A DNA stretch of 31,107 nucleotides from an uncultured Sutterella sp. (lineage in GTDB: Bacteria; Pseudomonadota; Gammaproteobacteria; Burkholderiales; Burkholderiaceae_F): the NCBI GenBank assembly GCA_900544255.1, contig UQUM01000022.1, positions 1 through 31,107 on the forward strand. Reading direction: 5' to 3'. Both the position numbers and the translations under genes were made by a program. Positions 16,777 through 23,487 of this stretch are shown piece after piece (the stretch's first letter is position 1; each line of letters starts with the position of its first letter). The notes under the pieces are model-generated. The model searched no databases, was not told the DNA's origin, and saw nothing but the letters and a program-made list of their open reading frames with translations.

Positions 16777-18186
16777 TTACTTCTTCAGCGTCTTCAGATA
16801 CGCATCCGCCGACTGACCGGAGATGCGGCCGAACGTCATGATGTCGGCCTGAGCGTTACCGCCCAAACGGTTGCCGCCGTGCACGCCGCCCGTGACTTCA
16901 CCCGCAGCGAAAAGCCCGGGGATCACCTTGCCGTTCTTACCGATCACTTCGGCCTTGGTGTCGATCTTCACGCCGCCCATCGTGTGGTGCACGGAGGGCT
17001 GCACCTTCACGGCGTAGAAAGGCGCCGTTTCCAAAGCCTGCGGCATGCTGGGACGGGCAAAGGCCGTATCCTTGCCTGCCTTCTGATCCGCAGTGTATTG
17101 CGCCATCGTCGCCTTAAAGGCGTCCGCAGGCACATTCATCGCCGCCGCGAGTTCGTCAAGCGTATTCCCCTGCACCGTAAGTTTCTGCTGAATGTAGCCG
17201 CGCACGAGTTTCGCGCCTTCAGCAACCTTCGCGTCCCACACGATCCAGGCAAACTTGCCGGGCTGAGCAAGCTCAGCCTTACTCACCACGTCGCGAGTCA
17301 GGAGTTCGTTCGTAAAGCGCCTGCCGTTCTGATTGATGAGCACCGCACCGTCACCGCGCACGCTTTCGGAAATAAGAATGCCCGAGGGGGTGGCCGTCGG
17401 ATGCGCCTGAATTTCACGCATGTCGACAAAGGCTGCGCCCGCGCGTTCCGCAAGCGTAATGCCGTCGCCCGTCGCACCCGGCTGGTTCGTGGTGGAGTAG
17501 CCCTTCAGGTCAGGACGGAATTTCGCCACCATCTTGTTGTTGGCACCGAACCCACCCGCGGCGAGCACCACGGCCTTGGCATTGATCGTATAGGCCTTTT
17601 CGTCTTCAGGCTTCACGCGCACGCCCGTCACGGCACCCGTCTTGTCACGAAGAATCTTTACGGCCTGGGATTCCGTGCGGATGTCAATGTTGCGTTCTTC
17701 CGCAGCCTTCGCGAGCGTCTTCATCACTTCGGGACCGATGGCGCTGCCGTCATGCGGACGATGAGCACGATTGTATTTTGCACCGCCCGCGCGGCCCACG
17801 AGCGACAGGTCGCCGCCGAGACTCGTAAACCAAGCGACCGAATCTTTGGCGTGCGCAGTCAACGTGTGCACCAACTGCGGATCGTTCTTATAGTGACCGC
17901 CCTTCATCGTATCAACGAAGAACTGATCGATCGTATCCGGAATCCCGGCCTTTTTCTGCTGCTCAGTTTCCGCAGCATTGAGACCGCCCTCGGCGCGGTT
18001 GGTATTGCCGCCGATGTAGGGCATTTTTTCCAGCACCACCACCTTGCGGCCCAGGTCGTGCAGCGTCACTGCAGACGACAAGCCCGCGCCGCCCGAACCG
18101 ATCACCACCACGTCCGCGGTTTCCGCGTGCACCGCCACGGCCATCAACACGGCCGCTGCCGCAGCCGCCAACTTCATGATACGCAT
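16777..18186 (-). CDS. Periplasmic FAD-dependent fumarate reductase-like protein (flavocytochrome c type)
   Basis: A 469-residue protein with a Sec signal peptide (residues 1-21, AVAVHA cleavage) and no heme domain. The FAD-binding GSGGAGLSSA lies near residue 28, with IGGNTNRAEGG after it. Active-site motifs of the fumarate/urocanate reductase group are all seen: HPTATP and SVRGDGAVLI with its catalytic-type Arg (about 274), VHHTMGGVKID with the substrate-binding His (about 397), and GGNRLGGNA with the substrate-binding Arg (about 438). It probably takes electrons from a separate cytochrome c and reduces fumarate or a related enoate in the periplasm. The exact acceptor cannot be read from the sequence. 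ATG 18186 has GGAGAG upstream; a longer frame is unlikely. Confidence 0.92.
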   Translation of the reverse strand: MRIMKLAAAAAAVLMAVAVHAETADVVVIGSGGAGLSSAVTLHDLGRKVVVLEKMPYIGGNTNRAEGGLNAAETEQQKKAGIPDTIDQFFVDTMKGGHYKNDPQLVHTLTAHAKDSVAWFTSLGGDLSLVGRAGGAKYNRAHRPHDGSAIGPEVMKTLAKAAEERNIDIRTESQAVKILRDKTGAVTGVRVKPEDEKAYTINAKAVVLAAGGFGANNKMVAKFRPDLKGYSTTNQPGATGDGITLAERAGAAFVDMREIQAHPTATPSGILISESVRGDGAVLINQNGRRFTNELLTRDVVSKAELAQPGKFAWIVWDAKVAEGAKLVRGYIQQKLTVQGNTLDELAAAMNVPADAFKATMAQYTADQKAGKDTAFARPSMPQALETAPFYAVKVQPSVHHTMGGVKIDTKAEVIGKNGKVIPGLFAAGEVTGGVHGGNRLGGNAQADIMTFGRISGQSADAYLKTLKK

Positions 18187-18260
18187 ACTGTCTCTCCGAA
18201 AGTAATCCGTCGGGCCCTCTGCCTCAACGGTTTCATCGGCATCGCACAATAGCGGTCAAA

Positions 18261-18274
18261 ACTACGTACGTAGT
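18261..18274. promoter_or_regulatory. Perfect 14-base palindrome upstream of the reductase gene
   Basis: ACTACGTACGTAGT reads identically on both strands and lies 75 bases before the reductase start, after the terminator of the gene upstream. It is a good operator candidate. Part of it (GTCAAAACTACGTACG, 18255-18270) also matches 14 of 16 bases at 30941-30956, just upstream of the TnpB start. Confidence 0.45.
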
Positions 18275-18299
18275 CCGCAAAAACGCAAAGCAGAGCAAG

Positions 18300-18323
18300 A
18301 AAAAAGGCGACCCGAAAGTCGCC
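18300..18323 (-). terminator. Terminator of the phosphoribosyltransferase gene
   Basis: GGCGAC (18306-18311) pairs with GTCGCC (18318-18323) around CCGAAA. Six A residues (18300-18305) give the U tract on the - strand, 24 bases after the stop codon. Confidence 0.88.
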
Positions 18324-18346
18324 CGTACGAGGTTTGAGTCCGTCGA

Positions 18347-18901
18347 TTAAACCTTCGGCGTCCCGTCGGCATTAAAAAGCGGCAACGGTGCCAAATACTG
18401 AATGTCCGTACGCTTGGCGGCATCCCCTTCGGCCAACACCGACATCCGCCCGCACACGATGCCTTCCGCCTGCCGGACAAGGTCTTCCAAAGCCCGCAGT
18501 GATTCGCCCGTCGAAATCACGTCGTCCACGATGAGAATGCGCTTGCCCTTCATGAGTTTGGCTTCGTCTTCGGAGAGGAACAATTCCTGTCCTCCCTTCG
18601 TCGTGATGGAATGCACGGTCGTTCTGAGGGCGTTGCCGAGATACACCTTCATGCGCTTACGCGCGACGCAATAACGGTGAGCTTTCGCCTGGCGGGCCAT
18701 TTCGTGGATGAGAGGAATGCTTTTGGCTTCCGCCGTAAAGAGGTAATCAAAGGCAGGCGCCTTTTTAAGAAGCTCTCGGGCACAGCTTTCAGTGAGCTCC
18801 GGATCACCCAGCATAATGAAGGCAGCGATGCTCAGCGTGTCGGTTACGGGAAAAAGCGGCAGGTCGCGCGTGAGTCCGGCGACTTCAACGGGGTAATGCA
18901 T
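18347..18901 (-). CDS. Type I phosphoribosyltransferase family protein (adenine PRTase-like)
   Basis: A 184-residue cytosolic enzyme. The PRPP-binding loop KRILIVDDVISTGESLRAL is unmistakable near residues 118-136. An N-terminal helical part with AGLTRDLPLFPV and a flexible loop region (RKRMKVYLGNALRTTVHSIT) resembles the adenine/xanthine phosphoribosyltransferase branch. These enzymes join a purine base to PRPP in salvage. Related proteins act as regulators, and the base specificity cannot be read here. I start at ATG 18901 because GGAG lies ten bases upstream; the ATG at 18922 has no site. It stands alone between two unrelated regions. Confidence 0.85.
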   Translation of the reverse strand: MHYPVEVAGLTRDLPLFPVTDTLSIAAFIMLGDPELTESCARELLKKAPAFDYLFTAEAKSIPLIHEMARQAKAHRYCVARKRMKVYLGNALRTTVHSITTKGGQELFLSEDEAKLMKGKRILIVDDVISTGESLRALEDLVRQAEGIVCGRMSVLAEGDAAKRTDIQYLAPLPLFNADGTPKV

Positions 18902-19081
18902 GACTTTGAAACTCCAAAACAAAGGAGAGGCGAGTAAGGCCGCTCTCCCCTTTTTACGGTCGGTATTTTAACGTTCGCAGCGCCTCTCGTGCTTCAGGGA
19001 GATTTGCTGAGAAGTTGTGCGGCAACGGGGCGTATAAAAAGTTATATGTTTTTCCCGGAATCAAAAGATAATCAGCTGAAG

Positions 19082-19545
19082 CTACGGCAAAAGCAGAACG
19101 AGCAAAGTATTTTGCCCTTCAAGTCATCTCTGAATATCTCTGCGTGGTTCTTGCAGATTTCCAACAAGACCTTTTCGATGAAATCACGACGGACATTGGC
19201 GATATGCTGATGAAGCCTTGCAATCGCGGCCTTCTGTTTGCACCAATTCTTCCCGAACTTCTGCATTCTTGCGAGCCTGCGCTGCATCCGGGCGAGCTTC
19301 TTCTGCTCCTTCTTGAGTGCGCCGCACGGCTCGAAGAACGTACCGTCGGAAAGCGTGCAGAAACGGACGCATCCCATGTCGATGCCGACACTGTCGCCGG
19401 TATGCTTAGGAGGCTCCGTTTCGTACTCGGTTTGGATGGAAACGTGCCATCCGTCGGCCTGTCGGGAAACCGTCACATTCTTGGCCTTGCCTTGAATGAA
19501 GCGACTCCGCTTGTATTTGACCCAGCCGATGCTCGGCAGATAAAA
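19082..19545 (-). pseudogene. Internal fragment of an IS200/IS605-type TnpB nuclease
   Basis: A reading frame of about 155 codons without a proper start (it opens right after a TAG at 19546-19548). It contains the TnpB pattern LPSIGWVKYK, GKAKNVTVSRQADGW, the RuvC-I motif VGIDMG, the basic coiled segment EQKKLARMQRRLARMQKFGK, and ends where the RuvC-II motif should be, as FRDDLKGK with Asp in place of the usual Glu. The N-terminal part, the zinc-finger region and RuvC-III are missing. It is a dead remnant and marks a past insertion. Another TnpB begins at 30977, so this element type occurs more than once here. Confidence 0.85.
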
Positions 19546-19585
19546 CTACAGGCGGGCTTTTCATTTTTGAGCATCGATTGAAAAT

Positions 19586-19963
19586 TCAGTCGTTTTTCTC
19601 GGTGTGCTTAGCCAATATGTCTTTGGGAAACTGCTCCCGCAAATGAAGCAGGTATTTTTCCGCGAGAAGAAGTTTCTGCCGATAGTCTCGAGCCATGGCC
19701 AAATAGGCATCAACTCTTTCCAAAAGCCAATCCGTGCCGAGAGACGGATCCCTCTCAAATTCGATAAAGCGCTCGATGCATTCAAGCTTCATGCCGTTTG
19801 CTCGGCACGTTGTAATGAAGTTGAGGCGTTCAACCGCATCCTGCGAGTAGTTGCGCTGTCCGCCCATTGTCCGCTTAGGTTCAGGCAGAAGGCCTTTTTG
19901 TTCGTAAAAGCGGATACGCGTTACAGGACAGCCCGTTAGCCGAGCCAGTTCACCAATTTTCAC
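19586..19963 (-). CDS. MerR-family transcriptional regulator
   Basis: A 125-residue protein with the MerR winged helix-turn-helix at the start (MKIGELARLTGCPVTRIRFY, then YEQKGLLPEPKR and GGQRNYSQDAVERLNFI), followed by a dimerisation coil (about 80-118) and a short tail. No Cys pair or Cys-rich end typical of metal sensors is present, so the effector is probably organic or redox-related but unknown. The start is GTG 19963 with GGAGG seven bases upstream. It is divergent from the hydrolase at 20059; the intergenic space holds a 19-base-spacer promoter of the MerR-activated type. Confidence 0.9.
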   Translation of the reverse strand: MKIGELARLTGCPVTRIRFYEQKGLLPEPKRTMGGQRNYSQDAVERLNFITTCRANGMKLECIERFIEFERDPSLGTDWLLERVDAYLAMARDYRQKLLLAEKYLLHLREQFPKDILAKHTEKND

Positions 19964-19984
19964 AATTACGCCTCCAAAAAAGAC

Positions 19985-20015
19985 TTGAACCTCTAGTAAC
20001 TATAGCATTTAAGAT
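19985..20015 (+). promoter_or_regulatory. MerR-type promoter with 19-base spacer
   Basis: TTGAAC (19985-19990) and TAAGAT (20010-20015) are separated by exactly 19 bases. The spacer contains the dyad CTCTAG-TAA-CTATAG (19991-20005). An overlong spacer with a central dyad is the classic arrangement that a MerR protein untwists to activate. It points toward the hydrolase gene at 20059. Confidence 0.8.
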
Positions 20016-20058
20016 TCCTCTCAACAAAGTTTTTCAGTTTTGCAAAGGAGCATTTATC

Positions 20059-20847
20059 GTGAAATTTCAACAGATTCGCAGTGCAACGAGCATCGTTACT
20101 TTTGGCGGCAAGCGCTTTTTGATCGATCCGATGCTGTCTGATCAAGGCCATTATCCTTCAGTGCCGGAAACTACTGACACGGGCCGCGGCAATCCTGATT
20201 GCAATCTTCCTTGTTCGATTGAAGATCTTTTTCAGGTTGATGCCGTTATTGTGACGCATCTGCATTTCGATCACTTCGATGAAGTCGCAGCCCGCCTGCT
20301 TCCAAAGCAGTTGCCCGTTTTCTCGCAGTCTGAAGAGGAAGCTCGAGTCCTGACCGGCTATGGGTTTGCCGACGTGCGTGTTTTGCTCAAGGAAGGCACG
20401 GAGTTCGAGCAGGTCAGGCTGTTCCGTACTGAATGCGACCACGGTTCAAGCAATTACGTAACGATGGGAGGTTATGAAGACATGGGCCTAAGCGAAAAGG
20501 CTTGTGGCGTTGTATTTGAAAGTCCCTTGGAGGAAATGAGGTTTTATCTGGCGGGAGACACCATATTCTGCGGACTTGTTGTCGAGGCGGTCGAACGGTT
20601 TCACCCCAGCATTGTCGCTGTCAATGCCGGAGGAGCTCAGTTTCCTCTCGGACATCTGTTGATCATGAATCAGTACGACGTTCGTTCCCTGATGCGCCGG
20701 TTTCCTGATCTGGACGTCATTGCGACCCACGTTGAAGGCGTTTCGCATGCCACCGTCAATCGGTCCATGCTGCGCGATTTTGCTGCAACCAACAAGCTAG
20801 ACAGACTGTGGGTTCCCGATGACGGTCAGGAATTGTCATTCGTCTGA
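20059..20847 (+). CDS. Metallo-beta-lactamase-fold hydrolase (UlaG-like)
   Basis: A 262-residue cytosolic protein. The metal site is intact: HLHFDHFD at residues 67-74, GDTIFCG near residue 170, and a late His in ATHVEGVSHATVN near residue 228. The N-terminal SIVTFGGKRFLIDPMLSD pattern is typical of the UlaG/RomA-like branch, whose members hydrolyse lactones, phosphoesters or related small molecules. The true substrate is unknown. It starts at GTG 20059 with AAAGGAG eight bases upstream. Control by the divergent MerR regulator is very likely, so the two form a small inducible detoxification or catabolic unit. Confidence 0.9.
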   Translation: MKFQQIRSATSIVTFGGKRFLIDPMLSDQGHYPSVPETTDTGRGNPDCNLPCSIEDLFQVDAVIVTHLHFDHFDEVAARLLPKQLPVFSQSEEEARVLTGYGFADVRVLLKEGTEFEQVRLFRTECDHGSSNYVTMGGYEDMGLSEKACGVVFESPLEEMRFYLAGDTIFCGLVVEAVERFHPSIVAVNAGGAQFPLGHLLIMNQYDVRSLMRRFPDLDVIATHVEGVSHATVNRSMLRDFAATNKLDRLWVPDDGQELSFV

Positions 20848-21025
20848 AGGCAGCTTCATCGAGCAGCAGGACTTCTTGTTGCGGCGCGCAAGATAAGCAT
20901 CGCCCCATCGGTACATAGCCGTTAGGATCGGCTTGTGATACGAACCCTGAAACTTGGACTACAAAATCAAATCCGAGTTGAGTGCGACCGTTTTTAACAC
21001 TCACCGCTCGGCATAGCCGTGACAA
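20848..21025 (-). other. Unassigned stretch after the hydrolase gene
   Basis: No gene is convincing. On the - strand an open frame of about 60 codons starts inside the hairpin at 21008-21045 and reads through with protein-like composition (for example GRTQLGFDFVVQVSGFVS), then continues antisense into the hydrolase gene. It may be the tail of a degraded gene, but I see no family match. Confidence 0.25.
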
Positions 21026-21045
21026 ATAAGTCCCGGCTATGCCGA
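21008..21045. repeat. Large inverted repeat, 12-base perfect arms
   Basis: TCGGCATAGCCG (21008-21019) and CGGCTATGCCGA (21034-21045) are perfectly complementary with a 14-base loop. Neither side carries a strong T tract on the strand that would need it, so it is not a standard terminator. It lies among remnants and could be a mobile-element end. Confidence 0.6.
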
Positions 21046-21068
21046 TAAAATATGTTATCTGAGGTGCG

Positions 21069-21353
21069 TCAGGGGACGACCAAACAATTTAGATCCTCCG
21101 CATCCAGCACTGCGCAACCATACGATCTGCCGCTCTGGGTCTTCTTTCTGATCGTAGGACAAAACTCAGGCATAACCAACGACTTTGCGTTCGTGATTTC
21201 CGGCATCGTCTTTGATTCGAAACCGTCGATGTCCGCCCAGCGACGGATGGTGCTGGTGGAAACGCCGTACTGCTTTGCCAAATGACCGATGATGTAGAGC
21301 GTCACGGCGTCCTTCTTGAGACTGATTTCAGGAAGGTACCTCCATTGTGACAA
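21069..21353 (-). CDS. Small helix-turn-helix ORF, unknown
   Basis: A 94-residue frame that I do not recognise. It contains one clear helix-turn-helix-like segment, IGHLAKQYGVSTSTIRRWAD, near residues 22-42, of the kind found at the N-terminus of transposases, excisionases or small regulators. After it the composition loses pattern. The frame begins without a clear ribosome site and ends near the 12-base-arm hairpin. It could be the N-terminal remnant of a transposase rather than a working gene. Confidence 0.35.
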   Translation of the reverse strand: MSQWRYLPEISLKKDAVTLYIIGHLAKQYGVSTSTIRRWADIDGFESKTMPEITNAKSLVMPEFCPTIRKKTQSGRSYGCAVLDAEDLNCLVVP

Positions 21354-21471
21354 ATTTGACAGATTTATGTTTGGCTAGCCAAGCTCCCAATTCTTTGTCC
21401 AAGAATCGGGGCCCTCATCACGATGTCTTTCATCGCGGTTTTTGCGCTACCCACTTAGGAGTAATCAGTCG

Positions 21472-21855
21472 TTATTCCTCAACGACGGCAATCGCATCCA
21501 GCAAAAAGAGGCATCCTTTGGGCATCGCCACAGGTTGCGTACAGGTGCGGGCCGGATGCGGAAGACCTAAGAGGTACTGCTTCATAAAGTCGTTCATCTT
21601 TTCAAAGTTCGCCATATCATCCAAATAAATATTGAACTTCACAACGTCTTTGAATTGAGCACCGGCTTGGTGCAGCACGGCACGCAGGTTCGCGAACGTC
21701 ATGTGCATCTGCGCGTCGAGCCCTTCAACGAGCTTGCCGGTCTTGGGATCAACCCCCAACTGCCCGGAGGTGAAGACGAGGTTGCCGACACGGATTGCCT
21801 GGTTGTACGGGCCGATCGCGGCCATGGCCTTGGGCGTATTGATGAGCGTATGCAT
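21472..21855 (-). CDS. ridA: RidA-family enamine/imine deaminase
   Basis: A 127-residue protein of the YjgF/YER057c/UK114 (RidA) family. Family signatures are seen: AIGPYNQAIRVGNLVFTSGQ at residues 13-32, then a C-terminal PARTCTQPVAMPKGCLFLLD, in which the Arg that binds the carboxylate of the enamine substrate is present. The residues after it (Pro-Val-Ala-Met) depart from the usual Val-x-Ala-Leu-Pro pattern. RidA hydrolyses reactive 2-aminoacrylate-type intermediates released by PLP enzymes. I start at ATG 21855, which gives the normal length of about 127. A palindromic operator lies upstream. Confidence 0.9.
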   Translation of the reverse strand: MHTLINTPKAMAAIGPYNQAIRVGNLVFTSGQLGVDPKTGKLVEGLDAQMHMTFANLRAVLHQAGAQFKDVVKFNIYLDDMANFEKMNDFMKQYLLGLPHPARTCTQPVAMPKGCLFLLDAIAVVEE

Positions 21856-21914
21856 TTTCTCTTTCCTCATTCTTTTCGTCCGATCGTTCTCGGACGGTGT
21901 TTTAAGACCCGTTG

Positions 21915-21930
21915 TACCTCTCTAGAGGTA
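21915..21930. promoter_or_regulatory. Palindromic operator candidate upstream of ridA
   Basis: TACCTC (21915-21920) and GAGGTA (21925-21930) are perfect arms around TCTA, 60 bases before the ridA start. Read on the - strand the site contains ACCTCTAG, the same eight bases found at the left half of the MerR promoter dyad (19989-19996). Confidence 0.5.
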
Positions 21931-22145
21931 TCTTTTTTGGTTAAAATGATTGTGACATAGTTCAAACGGTGTAGGAACTACCTCGAAAGGATTAAATTTA
22001 TAATTTTTGACCAAACATATGTTCTTCAAACCTTCTTAACAATTCCGCCCCGAAATCAGCCGATGTTCCCATTGCCTTCTGCGGATTTTTACGGATTCAC
22101 TGTCCTGCGCCGTCCGCCCGCGTTCGTCTTAGACTGGATATTTGG

Positions 22146-22170
22146 TGGCGCCTGTTCTGTAACGGCGCCA
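22146..22170. repeat. Leader hairpin before the ADP-ribosylglycohydrolase gene
   Basis: TGGCGCC (22146-22152) and GGCGCCA (22164-22170) pair perfectly across 11 bases, 33 bases before the GTG start. It may be a leader structure. The rest of the 347-base gap between ridA and this gene (21856-22202) shows the ridA operator and AT-rich promoter-like sequence only. Confidence 0.4.
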
Positions 22171-22202
22171 GTGACTTTGCCTGATAAGGACACTCTTCAT
22201 CC

Positions 22203-23033
22203 GTGAAAACGCTGCTTGCCGCCATCGCGGGGGATCTCCTCGGCAGTTCCTATGAATTTGACAACTACCGGGGCTGCCCGGACGACCTTCCTTTTTTCCC
22301 TGACAACGCTTTTGCGACGGACGACACGGTGCTCACGTGTGCCGTTGCGAACGCTCTGCTCACTGCCCGTCTTACGGACGGAACGATTGACGAACGAAAA
22401 TTCTCCCTAGCACTCCCTGACTCCCTGCGTCGCTTTGCGCTTCGTCACCCCGAGGCCGGGTACGGCGATCGGTTTTGGAATTGGGTGAAAAGGCCGGGGG
22501 CACCCGCCTACGGAAGTCTCGGCAACGGCTCAGCGATGCGCGTACTGCCCTGCGCACTCGTGACGGACAACCTTGAGGCTGCGTCCCGTCTCGCACGGCT
22601 CTCTGCACTCCCCACCCATAATCATCCGCTCGGAATTCTCGGCGCCGTCGCCACCGTCCACGCGGTTTTTCGTTTTCGCGAAGGTGCTGACGGCCGAGAA
22701 CGTCTCAAGGCCGAATGGCATGACCGCTTCGGCGCCTTAGGCGAACTCCCCGACATCGCGACGCTCTCTCGACCGTTGCCGTTTGATGCGACATGCCCCG
22801 GCACCGTGCCCTTCTGTGCGGCGTTAGCACTCACATCGGGAAGTTGGGAGGACACAGTACGGCGCGCAGTCGCTTTTGGCGGCGACTGTGACACCTCGGC
22901 CGGCATTGCCGGGGCTATCGCGGGCGGCGCGTACCCCATTCCCGAAGCCATTCGGCAGGCTGCACTACAGCGTTTGCCCGACGATTTACGCAAAGTAATT
23001 ACTCACTTCGAAGCAAAGTTCTGCAGCGACTGA
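22203..23033 (+). CDS. ADP-ribosylglycohydrolase family protein (DraG/ARH-like)
   Basis: A 276-residue all-helical enzyme. The binuclear Mg2+ motifs are intact: AGDLLGSSYEF at residues 9-19, TDDTVL near 41, GNGSAMRVLP near 102, and GGDCDTSAGIAGAIAGG near 229. Such enzymes remove ADP-ribose from proteins, DNA or small molecules. The target is unknown; no ADP-ribosyltransferase (DraT or a toxin) lies beside it. The start is GTG 22203, with AAGGA twelve bases upstream, slightly far. It stands alone in its orientation. Confidence 0.92.
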   Translation: MKTLLAAIAGDLLGSSYEFDNYRGCPDDLPFFPDNAFATDDTVLTCAVANALLTARLTDGTIDERKFSLALPDSLRRFALRHPEAGYGDRFWNWVKRPGAPAYGSLGNGSAMRVLPCALVTDNLEAASRLARLSALPTHNHPLGILGAVATVHAVFRFREGADGRERLKAEWHDRFGALGELPDIATLSRPLPFDATCPGTVPFCAALALTSGSWEDTVRRAVAFGGDCDTSAGIAGAIAGGAYPIPEAIRQAALQRLPDDLRKVITHFEAKFCSD

Positions 23034-23092
23034 GCGCGGCAACGCGCGAGAAACACCTCGGGACACTCTCGGGTTTGTCGCTGTCGACCGCC

Positions 23093-23290
23093 CCCTTATA
23101 TTCAGAAGAATCACCATCTGATCCCGCACAAGATCGGGCGCAACCTTGCGCCAAATGAGATAGTTATGCGGATGCCCGTGCACCAAAAAAGGGGGGCTTC
23201 GGCGCCGCCGCAGGGAAACCGCATCCTCACGTCATTCGGAAGGTAAGCGTCGTACACCCCCCTCATGATCACCAACCGGGTGTTTCTCAT
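23093..23290 (-). pseudogene. N-terminal remnant of an alpha/beta hydrolase
   Basis: On the - strand one frame reads GVYDAYLPNDVRMRF then CGGAEAPLF, and the next frame continues LVHGHPHNYLIWRKVAPDLV and a strand ending LLNIRG. Together these match the first 65 or so residues of haloacetate-dehalogenase/epoxide-hydrolase-like enzymes (oxyanion-hole HGHP motif, then the strand with an RG turn). One T is missing from a T run (six As at 23185-23190 on the + strand), and the gene stops before the catalytic nucleophile. The rest of the 23034-23487 gap holds only the downstream terminator. Confidence 0.7.
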
Positions 23291-23407
23291 GCGTGGCGTC
23301 GTTACGGTGCTCGCACTTTCGCGAGCCGTTGCCGAAACAGACATCACGCAAAGGCAAAACCAACCGTCGCCCCGCTTACTGCCGACCGATGTTATTTTTG
23401 GGGCTAC

Positions 23408-23446
23408 AAAAAAGGCGGGGAGAGATTCTTTTTTCTCACCCCCGCC
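23408..23446 (-). terminator. Terminator of the dcuC-iadA operon
   Basis: GGCGGGG (23414-23420) pairs with CCCCGCC (23440-23446), extended by inner GAG/CTC pairs. Six As at 23408-23413 give the U tract on the - strand, 41 bases after the iadA stop. Confidence 0.88.
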
Positions 23447-23487
23447 CTGCCGGCAGTCAACTACCCTGCCCGCTAAGCCCCTGCAGC

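Noticed and set aside
16879..18252. Long + strand frame opposite the reductase gene.
   Set aside because: Arg/His-rich shadow; the - strand carries all FAD and active-site motifs.
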